The notes under the pieces: generated by a model
The model's input: only the letters and a program-made list of their open reading frames with translations
Database searches by the model: none
Told to the model about the DNA's origin: nothing
Position numbers and translations under genes: made by a program
Source of the DNA: Kordia sp039026955
Lineage (GTDB): Bacteria; Bacteroidota; Bacteroidia; Flavobacteriales; Flavobacteriaceae
Reading direction: 5' to 3'
Length of the DNA stretch: 64,000 nucleotides
Assembly (NCBI GenBank): GCA_039026955.1
Contig: JBCCLH010000004.1
Coordinates: 1 to 64,000 of the forward strand
In this document: piece by piece, positions 24,891-34,321 of the stretch
How the letters are laid out: each line of letters starts with the position of its first letter
How positions within the stretch are numbered: the first letter of the stretch is position 1

Positions 24891-25970
24891 ATGAGCGAGA
24901 ATATTCAGAACACAGAAAATAACAAGCCTGAAAAGCCTACGGAAATAGATTTAGGGGAGTTATTTAGAATGATTGGACGTGCGTTCAATCGTTTCTTCGT
25001 GTTTTTAACAAACACTTTTTTATTATTACTTGATTTAATCATCAGGACATTAATAATTTTCAGAGAGCACATCTTGAAGTTTATAATTGTTGGAATATTA
25101 AGTATTATCATAGGGTTTTTTATTGATTCAAGACAGCCTACAGTGTATGGCTCTAGTATGATTGTAAAACTAAACTACGAAAGTGAGCAGCAAATATACT
25201 CAAACCTAAAATACTATAATGGTTTAGTAGAACAAGCTGACAGTACCAAACTATCAGAAATCTTTAACATTACAAAAGACGAAGCAGGCACGTTAATGGG
25301 CATCTACATTGAGCCGATTACCACAGAATTACAGCTCTTAAAGCAATACGACCAATTCATGAAAGATACAGATAGTATCAATGTGGTAGGTCAAATAAAC
25401 TTTGATAAATTCAAAAGAAATTACGATCCATTGAATGCTCAAACACACCGTGTAGGAGTAGCTGCATTGCAACAAGATATTTTCAAAAAGCTTGAGGAGA
25501 ATATCATCCAATTAGATGTAGAAAACGAATACATCAAAACGCTCAAAAAGGTATTATACAAAACGCTCACCAACGAAGAAGAAGCACTTCAAAAACGTTT
25601 AAAAACAATTGATACCTTACGTGATGTATATAACGAAGCCATTCGAAATGAAGCTAAAAAAACAAGTCAAGCTCAAACACAAATTCAAATGTCTTCTTCT
25701 ACTATCAAAACAAACGAATTGGAATTATTTGAATTAGATCAAAATATTATTGCTCGATTGGCTAAAATTGAAGAGCAAAAAGAGTTAAATCAAAATACTG
25801 TAAACATCTTAAGTACGTTCTCTGATGGTATTGAACTGAGAGATTTTCACAGTAAATTCTTGTATAGAATTCCATTAATAACCATTTCATTATTATTAAT
25901 TTTTATTCTATTAAGAGAATTAAACAAATACTTAAATACATACGCAGAAAACAAACGATTGAATGCCTAA
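24891..25970 (+). CDS. Wzz-like chain-length determinant/polysaccharide export membrane protein
   Basis: The 359-aa protein has a hydrophobic N-terminal region (about 33-57) and a transmembrane helix (about 62-78). A long periplasmic coiled-coil-rich part follows (about 190-300, many Glu/Lys/Gln heptads), and a C-terminal helix spans about 325-343. This two-helix layout with a helical periplasmic body is that of Wzz/GumC-type co-polymerases that set polysaccharide chain length. No Walker motif or tyrosine-kinase domain is present. It opens the + strand glycan locus and overlaps rfbB by 8 bp. The sequence family is less certain than the topology. Confidence 0.72.
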   Translation: MSENIQNTENNKPEKPTEIDLGELFRMIGRAFNRFFVFLTNTFLLLLDLIIRTLIIFREHILKFIIVGILSIIIGFFIDSRQPTVYGSSMIVKLNYESEQQIYSNLKYYNGLVEQADSTKLSEIFNITKDEAGTLMGIYIEPITTELQLLKQYDQFMKDTDSINVVGQINFDKFKRNYDPLNAQTHRVGVAALQQDIFKKLEENIIQLDVENEYIKTLKKVLYKTLTNEEEALQKRLKTIDTLRDVYNEAIRNEAKKTSQAQTQIQMSSSTIKTNELELFELDQNIIARLAKIEEQKELNQNTVNILSTFSDGIELRDFHSKFLYRIPLITISLLLIFILLRELNKYLNTYAENKRLNA

Positions 25971-26979
25971 AAACGCCGTACTTATTACTGGAGGAGCAGG
26001 ATTTATAGGGTCCAACTATATTCCGTATTTCTTGGAGCAACACCAAGAAACTACAGTTGTAAATATTGATAAACTTACCTATGCGGGTAATTTGGGGAAT
26101 TTGCAAGAAGTAAGCAAGCATCCAAACTACACATTCGTAGAAGGTGATATTTGTGATAGAATCGTGATTGAATCGCTCTTTGAAACCTACGATTTTAAAG
26201 CAGTTATTCACTTTGCCGCAGAATCGCATGTAGACAACTCTATAGCCAATCCAGATGCGTTTATACAAACAAATATTTTTGGAACGTTTAACTTGTTAGA
26301 TATTGCTAAAAAATCATGGATGGATGGACCAAATCAGGTGAAAGAAGGATACGAACATTGTCGTTTTCATCATATCTCCACTGATGAGGTTTATGGAACT
26401 TTAGGCGAAACAGGATTGTTTAAAGAAGATACATCGTACGCACCAAACAGTCCGTACAGTGCGTCTAAAGCTTCATCTGACTTTATTGTACGCAGTTACT
26501 TTCATACCTACGGAATGAATGTGGTGACGACCAATTGCTCTAACAATTATGGACCAAAACAGCATGATGAAAAGCTAATTCCGACCATCATTCGCAAAGC
26601 CATCACAGGAGCGGATATTCCAATTTATGGTGATGGAACGAACATTCGCGATTGGTTATACGTGTTAGATCACTGCAAAGGAATTCACTTAGTATATCAA
26701 ACAGGAACCGCAGGCGAGACCTATAATGTTGGAGGAAGAAACGAACGTACCAATGTATACATTGCTAACACCATTTGCGAACTGTTAGATAAATTACGCC
26801 CAAAAGAAGCGTCTTACAAAGAGCAAATAACCTTTGTAAAAGATCGACCAGGACACGATTTTCGCTATGCAATTGATGCAAGCAAACTAGAAAATGAATT
26901 GGGTTGGAAAGCAGAAGAAACATTTGAATCGGGCATTTTAAAAACAATTGAGTGGTATTTAAATAAATACGAAAAATAA
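25963..26979 (+). CDS. rfbB: dTDP-glucose 4,6-dehydratase
   Basis: The 338-aa short-chain dehydrogenase has an NAD-binding ITGGAGFIGSNY (7-18), a HISTDEVYG active-site segment (about 137-145) and the catalytic YSASKASSDF. NCSNNYGPKQHDEKLIP is diagnostic for RmlB. It converts dTDP-glucose to the 4-keto-6-deoxy sugar, the second step of dTDP-L-rhamnose synthesis. It is first in the rfbBACD order, which is complete here. Residues 105-125 carry the short KKSWMDGPNQVKEGY insertion common in RmlB. Confidence 0.97.
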   Translation: MPKNAVLITGGAGFIGSNYIPYFLEQHQETTVVNIDKLTYAGNLGNLQEVSKHPNYTFVEGDICDRIVIESLFETYDFKAVIHFAAESHVDNSIANPDAFIQTNIFGTFNLLDIAKKSWMDGPNQVKEGYEHCRFHHISTDEVYGTLGETGLFKEDTSYAPNSPYSASKASSDFIVRSYFHTYGMNVVTTNCSNNYGPKQHDEKLIPTIIRKAITGADIPIYGDGTNIRDWLYVLDHCKGIHLVYQTGTAGETYNVGGRNERTNVYIANTICELLDKLRPKEASYKEQITFVKDRPGHDFRYAIDASKLENELGWKAEETFESGILKTIEWYLNKYEK

Positions 26980-26983
26980 ACAA

Positions 26984-27841
26984 ATGAAGGGAATAGTATT
27001 AGCTGGCGGATCAGGCACACGATTGCATCCACTTACACTCGCAGTAAGCAAGCAACTCATGCCTGTATATGACAAACCGATGATATACTATCCTATTTCT
27101 ACGTTGATCAGCGCAGGAATTCGAGAAATCCTCATCATTTCCACACCGCAAGATTTGCCTTTATTTCAAAAACTCTTAGGTGACGGCGCTAAATTTGGTT
27201 GCGAATTTCACTATGAAGTACAAGCTGCACCTAATGGTTTGGCAGAAGCATTTATCATTGGTTCAACATTTATTGGTGATGATAAAGTGGCGCTCATTTT
27301 AGGAGATAACATATTTTACGGATCTGGTTTGGCAACACTATTACAAGCCAATAACAATCCCGACGGCGGAATCATTTACGCTTATCACGTACACGATCCC
27401 GAACGTTATGGTGTCGTAGAATTTGATGCAGATGGGAACGCTATTTCTATTGAAGAAAAACCTGAAGCACCGAAATCGAACTATGCAGTGCCAGGGATTT
27501 ATTTTTATGACAATGAAGTGGTTGAAATTGCTAAAAATATTCAGCCTAGTGGAAGAGGAGAATTAGAAATTACCGATGTAAATCGTGCGTATTTAGAAAA
27601 AGGAAAACTGAGTGTTAGTATTCTCGATAGAGGAACCGCTTGGCTAGACACAGGAACATTCAATTCCTTAATGCAAGCTTCCCAATTTGTACAAGTCATT
27701 GAAGAACGTCAAGGACTTAAAATTGGAGCTATCGAAGAAGCGGCATATCGAATGGGATTTATAAGCAAAAAACAATTAGATGCATTGGCTGAACCCTTAT
27801 TAAAAAGCGGTTACGGAAAGCATCTATTAGAAATACAATAG
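26984..27841 (+). CDS. rfbA: Glucose-1-phosphate thymidylyltransferase
   Basis: The 285-aa nucleotidyltransferase starts MKGIVLAGGSGTRLHPLT with the signature GGSGTRL. KQLMPVYDKPMIYYP follows, then LILGDNIFYG and the product-site IEEKPEAPKSNYAVPGIYF segment. It makes dTDP-glucose from dTTP and glucose 1-phosphate, the first and feedback-controlled step toward dTDP-L-rhamnose. It lies 4 bp after rfbB. Confidence 0.97.
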   Translation: MKGIVLAGGSGTRLHPLTLAVSKQLMPVYDKPMIYYPISTLISAGIREILIISTPQDLPLFQKLLGDGAKFGCEFHYEVQAAPNGLAEAFIIGSTFIGDDKVALILGDNIFYGSGLATLLQANNNPDGGIIYAYHVHDPERYGVVEFDADGNAISIEEKPEAPKSNYAVPGIYFYDNEVVEIAKNIQPSGRGELEITDVNRAYLEKGKLSVSILDRGTAWLDTGTFNSLMQASQFVQVIEERQGLKIGAIEEAAYRMGFISKKQLDALAEPLLKSGYGKHLLEIQ

Positions 27842-27847
27842 AATGTC

Positions 27848-28381
27848 TTGAACATTACAAACACACCATTAGCAGGCTGTTTTGTCCTAGAACCTCAAGT
27901 ATTTGGAGATTCTAGAGGAAGTTTTATGGAAAGTTATAACGAACAAAAATTTCCAGCAAATGTTCATTTTGTACAAGACAATCAATCCATTTCACAAAAA
28001 GGAGTATTGCGTGGATTACACTTCCAAAAAGGCGAACATGCACAAGCAAAACTCGTTCGTGTGATTCGTGGGGAAGTACTAGATGTGGCGGTAGATATTC
28101 GTCCCGATTCAGAAACGTTCGGACAACATTTTTCGATCATTTTAAATGCAGAAAACAACAAACAACTTTTTGTGCCAAGAGGGTTTGCTCACGGTTTTGC
28201 AGTATTGCAAGATGATACTATTTTTGCTTATAAATGCGATAACTTTTATAACAAAGAAGCTGAATCGGGCATTATATATAACGATCCTGATATTGCTATC
28301 GATTGGATGTTAAATGAAGACGAAATGATTCTTTCAGACAAAGACAAATTGCTTCCAACGCTGAAAACACTCTCGCTATGA
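27848..28381 (+). CDS. rfbC: dTDP-4-dehydrorhamnose 3,5-epimerase
   Basis: The 177-aa cupin has FGDSRGSFMESYNEQKF near the start, then QDNQSISQKGVLRGLHFQ with the catalytic His, KLVRVIRGEVLDVAVDIR and FVPRGFAHGFAVLQD. It converts the 4-keto-6-deoxy-glucose intermediate to the rhamno configuration. The start is TTG at 27848: the nearby ATG at 27843 is out of frame and meets a stop after two codons, while family alignment needs residues from about this point. The stop overlaps the rfbD start (ATGA). Confidence 0.95.
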   Translation: MNITNTPLAGCFVLEPQVFGDSRGSFMESYNEQKFPANVHFVQDNQSISQKGVLRGLHFQKGEHAQAKLVRVIRGEVLDVAVDIRPDSETFGQHFSIILNAENNKQLFVPRGFAHGFAVLQDDTIFAYKCDNFYNKEAESGIIYNDPDIAIDWMLNEDEMILSDKDKLLPTLKTLSL

Positions 28382-29232
28382 AAACGGTTTTAGTAACAGG
28401 TGCTAACGGGCAATTGGGACAATGTATTCGAAAAATAGAAAACCAACACGCGGATATTGCCTTTCACTTTGTATCCATCAACGAATTGGACATTACGGAT
28501 ACCGAAAAGGTACAAGCACTTTTTGCAAATCATGCTTTTGATTACTGTGTGAATTGCGCCGCATACACCAATGTAGAATTAGCAGAAGATGAGGAAGAGT
28601 TGGCATTTTTGGTGAATGCGGAAGCAGCAAAACATTTGGCAGAAGCCTGCGCAAAACACAATGTTACGCTACTTCATATTTCTACAGATTATGTATTTGA
28701 TGGAGAAAAAATAGCGCCGTACGTAGAAACAGATGCAACCAATCCGATAAGTGTGTATGGAGCTTCCAAACTCAAAGGTGAACAAAATGTTCAGGAAGTA
28801 CTAGACAATTACTTTATCATTCGAACTTCTTGGTTGTATGCTGAATTTGGAAAGAATTTCTACAGAACGATGGTGCAAAAAGCCAAAGAAAAGGCAAATT
28901 TGACCATTACCACCGAACAAACAGGAACGCCAACCAACGCAAATGATTTGGCAGCACTGATTGTAAAAATCATTACTACAGACAATACCAACTACGGAAT
29001 CTATCATTTTAGCAATGAAGGAGAAGCAACTTGGTACGATTTCACGAAAGAAATCATCCAAAATATGAATCTGGCGGAAGCCGATCAACCTTCTTTAAAA
29101 CCTGTAGACAGTTACAAAACCAAAGCAGCACGTCCTAAACACAGTGTGCTGGATAAAACTAAAGTCCGCAGTATTATAAAAACGATTTCTTGGCAAGAAA
29201 GTCTGCGCAATCTCATGAAAAACGACCACTAA
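28378..29232 (+). CDS. rfbD: dTDP-4-dehydrorhamnose reductase
   Basis: The 284-aa SDR enzyme has GANGQLGQCI (7-16), HISTDYVFDG and the catalytic YGASKLKGE. It performs the last step of dTDP-L-rhamnose synthesis, reducing the 4-keto group with NAD(P)H. Its start overlaps the rfbC stop by four bases, a sign of translational coupling. With rfbB, rfbA and rfbC it forms a complete set, so the locus can supply rhamnose to the polysaccharide. Confidence 0.96.
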   Translation: MKTVLVTGANGQLGQCIRKIENQHADIAFHFVSINELDITDTEKVQALFANHAFDYCVNCAAYTNVELAEDEEELAFLVNAEAAKHLAEACAKHNVTLLHISTDYVFDGEKIAPYVETDATNPISVYGASKLKGEQNVQEVLDNYFIIRTSWLYAEFGKNFYRTMVQKAKEKANLTITTEQTGTPTNANDLAALIVKIITTDNTNYGIYHFSNEGEATWYDFTKEIIQNMNLAEADQPSLKPVDSYKTKAARPKHSVLDKTKVRSIIKTISWQESLRNLMKNDH

Positions 29233-29233
29233 T

Positions 29234-30034
29234 TTGATCAAAGAATATCTATACAACGCCATTGAAGCTGCTGTACATGCAGGAGAAATCATTATGGATA
29301 TTTATGAAAATCAAATCGTGGATGTAGAACGAAAAGCAGACGATTCTCCCGTAACTATTGCTGATAAAACGGCAAATGCATACATTGAAAAACAATTGGA
29401 AAGCACGCAAATTCCTGTCCTAAGTGAAGAAGGCGAACACGCAGCCTACCATATTCGCAAGCACTGGACAAAATGCTGGATTGTTGATCCGCTAGACGGC
29501 ACCAAAGAATTCATCAAACGGAATGGTGAATTTACGGTGAATATAGCGCTCGTAGAAGAAGGAAAAGCATTGTTGGGCGTTATTTATATTCCCGCTATAA
29601 AATCGCTCTACTTCGCCATTACAGCCGAAAAAAAAGCATTCAAACTAGAACTCGACTCACATTTTGTAACGCGCAATATGCTAAAAGACGCAGTACAAAT
29701 TTTTGCTGCGACGGAAAGCGATGAAATTACACTTACCTCGAGTCACTCGTATACCAATCAAAAAGTATTAAATTTAATTGCTACGCTAGAAACGGAAGGC
29801 AAAGAAGTCAATTTGATCATGGCAGGTAGTTCGTTAAAATTCTGCTTAATGGCAGAAGGAAAAGCATCGTATTATCCACGATACGCACCTACCATGGAAT
29901 GGGACACAGCCGCAGGACATGCTATTTGCAATGCTGTCGGATTGGAAGTGTATTCCTTAGAAACGCACAAACCTTTAGAATACAACAAAGAAAACCTACT
30001 AAATCCTTGGTTTCTTGTTAGAAAAATAGGATAA
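29234..30034 (+). CDS. cysQ: 3'(2'),5'-bisphosphate nucleotidase CysQ
   Basis: The 266-aa inositol-monophosphatase-fold enzyme carries SEEGEH (about 55-60) and the metal site WIVDPLDGTKEFIKRNGEFTV (about 77-97). A C-terminal MEWDTAAGHAI segment is also present. It removes the 3' phosphate from PAP or PAPS; in glycan loci this often accompanies sulfation, but no sulfotransferase is visible here. The start is TTG at 29234, one base after the rfbD stop. The last 18 codons, stop included, recur as a separate remnant at 33167-33220, beyond the MBOAT/SGNH pair, with only synonymous changes. Confidence 0.93.
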   Translation: MIKEYLYNAIEAAVHAGEIIMDIYENQIVDVERKADDSPVTIADKTANAYIEKQLESTQIPVLSEEGEHAAYHIRKHWTKCWIVDPLDGTKEFIKRNGEFTVNIALVEEGKALLGVIYIPAIKSLYFAITAEKKAFKLELDSHFVTRNMLKDAVQIFAATESDEITLTSSHSYTNQKVLNLIATLETEGKEVNLIMAGSSLKFCLMAEGKASYYPRYAPTMEWDTAAGHAICNAVGLEVYSLETHKPLEYNKENLLNPWFLVRKIG

Positions 30035-30248
30035 GTGGTTGTAATAAAACCCCAAATTCTTAAACCAAAACCCCATTTTTTATAATTTATTCGACTTCTT
30101 CATCTTTTACGCACAGTATATATCTTTTTTAGTATATTCGCGAAGCCTTAAATAACAATAAAAACAGGCATTTAGCTATCATAAATCAATTCAATTTTGA
30201 TTGTTTTTTGAGTTACAATGTTTTAAATCTGAATGTAAATAGACCCAT

Positions 30249-31712
30249 ATGTTTTTTAATTCATTAGATTTTGCAATCTTTTTTCCAATCGTATTTGTTC
30301 TGTATTGGTTTTTTTCAAAAAACTTACGCCAAAGGAACCTTTTCATTTTAGCTGCGAGTTATTTTTTCTACGGATTTTGGAATTGGAAATTCTTATCCTT
30401 GATTATTATAAGCTCATTTGTAGATTATTTTATAGGGAAACAACTGTATAAAACTGAAGCTAAAAAGAAGCGGAAACTCCTGTTATATGGGAGTTTGTTT
30501 GTCAATTTAGGTTTCCTGATGTACTTTAAATATTTCAACTTCTTTATAGAAAGCTTTGTAGATGCTTTTAATCTTTTTGGAAAGGAGTTACAAATAGAAA
30601 CATTAAACATCATATTACCTGTTGGAATTAGCTTTTACACTTTTCAAACATTGAGCTATACGATAGATATTTACAAAGGAAAACTAAAACCAACCAATGA
30701 TATCATTGCATTTTTTACATTTGTTGCTTTCTTTCCGCAATTGGTGGCAGGTCCTATTGAAAGAGCGTCACATCTGTTGCCTCAGTTTTTTCAAAAATAT
30801 ACCTTTAACTACGCGCAAGTAAAAAGTGGTATCACTCTAATGTTGTGGGGACTTTTCAAGAAGATGGTGATTGCTGACAGATTAGCACTTGTGGTGAATG
30901 AAACCTATAATAATGTTGGAAGCTACTCAGGAATAGAATTTATTATCGGTACGATTTTCTTTGCATTTCAGATTTACTGTGATTTCTCTGGATATTCAGA
31001 TATTGCTATTGGAATATCGAGAACCATGGGATTTGATTTGATGAAAAACTTTGAACGACCGTATTTCTCCAAATCGATTACAGAATTTTGGAGACGATGG
31101 CATATTTCCTTATCCACGTGGTTTAGAGATTATGTCTACATTCCGTTAGGAGGAAGCCGAAACGGGAAATACAGAACGTATTTTAACTTATTCATGGTAT
31201 TTTTCATCAGTGGAATATGGCATGGAGCTGCTATGACTTTTGTGATATGGGGTGCCATACACGGAATCATCATCGTGTTAGAAAAAGCGACTGGCAAATT
31301 TAGAAAAAAGGCTTTTGCATCTATGAATCTTACAAAAGACAACGTATTTGGAAAAGTGTTTTTTATTACCATCACGTTTATCATTGTTTGCTTTGCGTGG
31401 ATCTTTTTTAGAGCCAACTCATTGAGTGACTCCATGGTGATTATAGATCAAATATTCTCTTTTGGATCTAGTGGAAAAAGTATTGTTTCTGAAATAGGAT
31501 TAAATCAAGTAGAATTTTATGCTTCTTTAGGACTTATTATTTTTATGCTGAGCTTCGAATGGAGTCATAAAAAATGGAATTTAAGCACATTATTGCAACA
31601 ACAAAACACTTTAGTCAGATGGAGTGTGTACACAATTTCAGCGATCGCAATAATTATATTAGGAGTGTATGGCTCTTTTAACGAATCTGAATTTATATAC
31701 TTCCAATTCTAA
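30249..31712 (+). CDS. MBOAT-family O-acyltransferase (AlgI-like)
   Basis: The 487-aa polytopic membrane protein has about ten hydrophobic helices. Family signatures are GISFYTFQTLSYTID, QLVAGPIERA, YCDFSGYSDIAIG, EFWRRWHISLSTWFRDYVY and SGIWHGAAMTF with the catalytic His near residue 324. AlgI-type proteins move acyl groups across the membrane to a periplasmic or lipid-linked sugar together with an SGNH/AlgJ-type partner, which follows immediately. Acetate as the donor group is inferred from homology. A 214-bp gap after cysQ suggests its own promoter. Together with the next gene it forms a cassette bracketed by cysQ and a cysQ tail relic. Confidence 0.93.
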   Translation: MFFNSLDFAIFFPIVFVLYWFFSKNLRQRNLFILAASYFFYGFWNWKFLSLIIISSFVDYFIGKQLYKTEAKKKRKLLLYGSLFVNLGFLMYFKYFNFFIESFVDAFNLFGKELQIETLNIILPVGISFYTFQTLSYTIDIYKGKLKPTNDIIAFFTFVAFFPQLVAGPIERASHLLPQFFQKYTFNYAQVKSGITLMLWGLFKKMVIADRLALVVNETYNNVGSYSGIEFIIGTIFFAFQIYCDFSGYSDIAIGISRTMGFDLMKNFERPYFSKSITEFWRRWHISLSTWFRDYVYIPLGGSRNGKYRTYFNLFMVFFISGIWHGAAMTFVIWGAIHGIIIVLEKATGKFRKKAFASMNLTKDNVFGKVFFITITFIIVCFAWIFFRANSLSDSMVIIDQIFSFGSSGKSIVSEIGLNQVEFYASLGLIIFMLSFEWSHKKWNLSTLLQQQNTLVRWSVYTISAIAIIILGVYGSFNESEFIYFQF

Positions 31713-31716
31713 CGTT

Positions 31717-33117
31717 ATGAAAAAACTATTTTTAAAATTATTCCTACTAACAATCATAGTTTTTGCGGTCCTTCAACTTGGAAATAAACTTTTCAAATCA
31801 CATGACGGTTCTGTTAAAACTTGGCAACAGTTTTATGAGAATGATACTCCCAAATACGATGTTATTATATCGGGAAATTCCATAGCGTATTCTTCGTATA
31901 ATCCTAAAATAATTAACTCTAAATCGAGCTTAAATACCTTTAATTTATCCAGTTCGTCTATAGGAATTGAACAAGTATATTATAACTTTAAAGAGGTTAT
32001 AAAATACAATAAACCACAGTTATTTATTGTGGAAGCTCATGCGTTAGATGTTACGACTACAAATGTTGGTAAACGGCTAAAATTCAACTATCAAAATATT
32101 GATGGGCAAAAATTATCACTCAATAAATTGAGTAGTATCTATCATGTTTTTGAGTCCAAAAGTACCATGATGGAAGCCATATTTCCTGTGGTCAGAAATC
32201 ATAACAAATGGTCAGATTTTGAGTTTATAAAAAAGAATACAGATTATACCTATACATTTGATCAAAAATTAGGCTACAGAACGCTATCTATTAAAGGTTA
32301 TAAAGAGCGTATTTCTAAAACTATAGGAAAAATGCCTAAGTCTTATGAAATTCCAGAAGAGAATATCGGTTTCCTTAAAAAAATAGTTGATCTCTGTAAT
32401 GAAAATGATATAAAGTTTTTATTAGTAAGAGCGCCACAAATAAAATATCAATCCGATCCTAAACTGGTTAGTCAAATTTATGAGAAAACAACACAATTGT
32501 GTGAGGAACTTGCTATTGTATATCTTGATCAGAACAACGATTACAACAAACTTGGCTTCAAAGAATCAGAATTCTATGATGCCTTGCATTTAAATACAGT
32601 TGGAGCCACCAAAGCCACTGAATTACTCAGTGAAGCGATTAATCAGAACTTTACACTTACCAAAAACGAAAACATCGTACATAAAGATCCAAATCAGTAT
32701 GCGGACGATGATAATTACAAAAAATTCAAAGGACTAATCGATCAACCATTCACACCTGTTGAAGGGATTATTATTGACCAAGTATACGTAAAGTATTTTG
32801 AAGACGGCACGTATAGCTTTTATGTATGTTTTGATACAAAATCGAATACCGAAACTATTTCTAAATACAAGCTTGCCTTGCAATTCTTCCCTGAAAAAGA
32901 AGATATCGCATCTTTAAAAAATGCAACAGAACGAAAAAAGGGACGCATTAGTTTTGGCGCATTGTCTGAGCCTTATTTGACCAATAGTGAACACCACATT
33001 CGGGTAATTGATCAAAAGAAACTGGACCTCTCTAAGTTTAGATCATTTGTCTTGTATTTGTACAATAGTGAAAAAGTGAGTGAAAAGATCGTGTCGAGAA
33101 ATGTTAATCTAAAATAA
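31717..33117 (+). CDS. SGNH-type acyltransferase partner of MBOAT, with novel C-terminal domain
   Basis: The 466-aa protein has a signal anchor (about residues 3-22, KKLFLKLFLLTIIVFAVLQ). The start is set at 31717, which begins this signal and lies 4 bp after the MBOAT stop; the open frame upstream overlaps that gene. Catalytic blocks of the SGNH hydrolase fold are visible: SGNSIAYSS (about 51-59, Ser) and DALHLN (about 287-292, Asp and His). Such proteins pass the acyl group to the glycan in the periplasm. Residues of about 350-466 form a separate domain that resembles the lipoprotein at 37970-38539 (DQVYVK, YKLALQFFP, VLYLYN against DEIAVV, YRVGLILYP, RLYLYD). Confidence 0.8.
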   Translation: MKKLFLKLFLLTIIVFAVLQLGNKLFKSHDGSVKTWQQFYENDTPKYDVIISGNSIAYSSYNPKIINSKSSLNTFNLSSSSIGIEQVYYNFKEVIKYNKPQLFIVEAHALDVTTTNVGKRLKFNYQNIDGQKLSLNKLSSIYHVFESKSTMMEAIFPVVRNHNKWSDFEFIKKNTDYTYTFDQKLGYRTLSIKGYKERISKTIGKMPKSYEIPEENIGFLKKIVDLCNENDIKFLLVRAPQIKYQSDPKLVSQIYEKTTQLCEELAIVYLDQNNDYNKLGFKESEFYDALHLNTVGATKATELLSEAINQNFTLTKNENIVHKDPNQYADDDNYKKFKGLIDQPFTPVEGIIIDQVYVKYFEDGTYSFYVCFDTKSNTETISKYKLALQFFPEKEDIASLKNATERKKGRISFGALSEPYLTNSEHHIRVIDQKKLDLSKFRSFVLYLYNSEKVSEKIVSRNVNLK

Positions 33118-33166
33118 AATATCACTTCTATTTTAAGCATTTTATCGAACTCATAAAACACTACAA

Positions 33167-33220
33167 TACAACAAGGAAAATCTACTCAATCCTTGGTTTC
33201 TTGTTCGAAAAATAGGATAA
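33167..33220 (+). pseudogene. Relic of a cysQ 3' end
   Basis: Over 54 bases, 50 match the cysQ end at 29981-30034. In frame both give YNKENLLNPWFLVRKIG followed by a stop. All four differences (AAA/AAG, AAC/AAT, CTA/CTC, AGA/CGA) are synonymous. Upstream similarity continues weakly (THK-L-YN retained: RTHKTLQYN against ETHKPLEYN). The remnant therefore derives from a diverged but functional cysQ and marks the far junction of the MBOAT/SGNH cassette. Nothing upstream preserves a start. Confidence 0.85.
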
Positions 33221-33300
33221 AAGAAAAAGGGAGAAAGCCTCTGTAAAAAAGGGTATTTCCCCAGAAAAATCAATTATTTCCTAGACTTATTATTTTTAGC

Positions 33301-33308
33301 TAGTTTTG
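33301..33308 (+). promoter_or_regulatory. -7 box (TAGTTTTG) for the epimerase gene and downstream glycan genes
   Basis: This is an exact TAnnTTTG match 17 bp before the ATG at 33326. It lies in the gap after the cysQ relic and may start a second transcript of the glycan locus. Confidence 0.45.
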
Positions 33309-33325
33309 CAGCGAATAACAGCAAC

Positions 33326-34321
33326 ATGTATCAAGAAGCATATTACCCAGATCACCTGAATACCTACAGTTTTTTAATTACTGGTGGCGCAGGATTTATT
33401 GGTGCCAATTTGGTAGCATACCTACTAAAACACAATGCCAAAAAAGTACGCGTATTAGACAACTTAGCTACAGGCTTTGAACACAATATAGCGGAATTTG
33501 AATCACATCCAAATTTCGAATTCATTCAAGGAGATATCAGAGACTTAGAAACCTGTAAAACCGCTGTCGCGGGAATGGACTTTGTGCTACACCAAGCTGC
33601 TTTGGGTTCGGTGCCGCGTTCGTTTAACGATCCTATTTCTTCGAACGATGTTAATATCACAGGATTTTTAAACATGTTGATCGCTTCGCGTGACGAAGGT
33701 GTGCAACGCATGATATATGCCGCTTCTTCAAGTACATATGGCGATAGTAAGGCGTTGCCAAAACAAGAAGACATCATCGGGAAACCATTATCTCCGTATG
33801 CCATTACTAAATATGTAAACGAATTGTACGCAGATAATTTCTCAGCAAACTTTGACTTTCACACAGTCGGATTGCGCTATTTCAACGTTTTTGGACCCAA
33901 ACAAAATGTAAAAGGTGCGTATGCAGCGGTAATTCCGTTATTCTTTAACGCAGGAATACATAACACAAAAGTAACAATCAATGGCGATGGAAATCAAACG
34001 AGAGATTTTACATTTGTTGAAAATGTAGTACAGGCAAATATGAAGGCATTATTTGCGGAAATAACACAGCATGAAGTTATTAATGTAGCCGTGGGCGATC
34101 GTATCAGTGTAAATGATTTGTGGAATAACATCAAAGAAATTACACAAAGTACGGTAGAAGCCTATCATGGTGAAAGCCGTATTGGCGATGTGCGCGATTC
34201 GTTAGCAGACATTTCCAAAGCAAAAAGAATACTAGACTATACTCCAAAATACAACGTACGTGACGGTTTGGCAATTACGTACGACTTTTTTAAAAAGCAA
34301 GCGGAAGCAAATGACGAATAA
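33326..34321 (+). CDS. UDP-N-acetylhexosamine C4-epimerase, TviC/WbpP-like SDR
   Basis: The 331-aa extended SDR has FLITGGAGFIGANLVAYLL (about 16-34), a catalytic segment YAASSSTYGDSKALP and YAITKYVNELYA (YxxxK). GSVPRSFNDPISSNDVN is typical of the WbpP/TviC group that interconverts UDP-GlcNAc(A) and UDP-GalNAc(A). It overlaps the dehydrogenase gene that follows by 11 bp; the pair matches TviC/TviB of Vi antigen or WbpP/WbpO. A UDP-GalNAc-uronic acid product is inferred from this pairing. Confidence 0.9.
   Translation: MYQEAYYPDHLNTYSFLITGGAGFIGANLVAYLLKHNAKKVRVLDNLATGFEHNIAEFESHPNFEFIQGDIRDLETCKTAVAGMDFVLHQAALGSVPRSFNDPISSNDVNITGFLNMLIASRDEGVQRMIYAASSSTYGDSKALPKQEDIIGKPLSPYAITKYVNELYADNFSANFDFHTVGLRYFNVFGPKQNVKGAYAAVIPLFFNAGIHNTKVTINGDGNQTRDFTFVENVVQANMKALFAEITQHEVINVAVGDRISVNDLWNNIKEITQSTVEAYHGESRIGDVRDSLADISKAKRILDYTPKYNVRDGLAITYDFFKKQAEANDE

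Noticed and set aside
30035..30248. Gap before the MBOAT gene as site of a small gene or promoter
   Set aside because: No exact -7 box and no open frame of convincing composition were seen; it is simply AT-rich non-coding DNA, though a promoter is likely somewhere in it.
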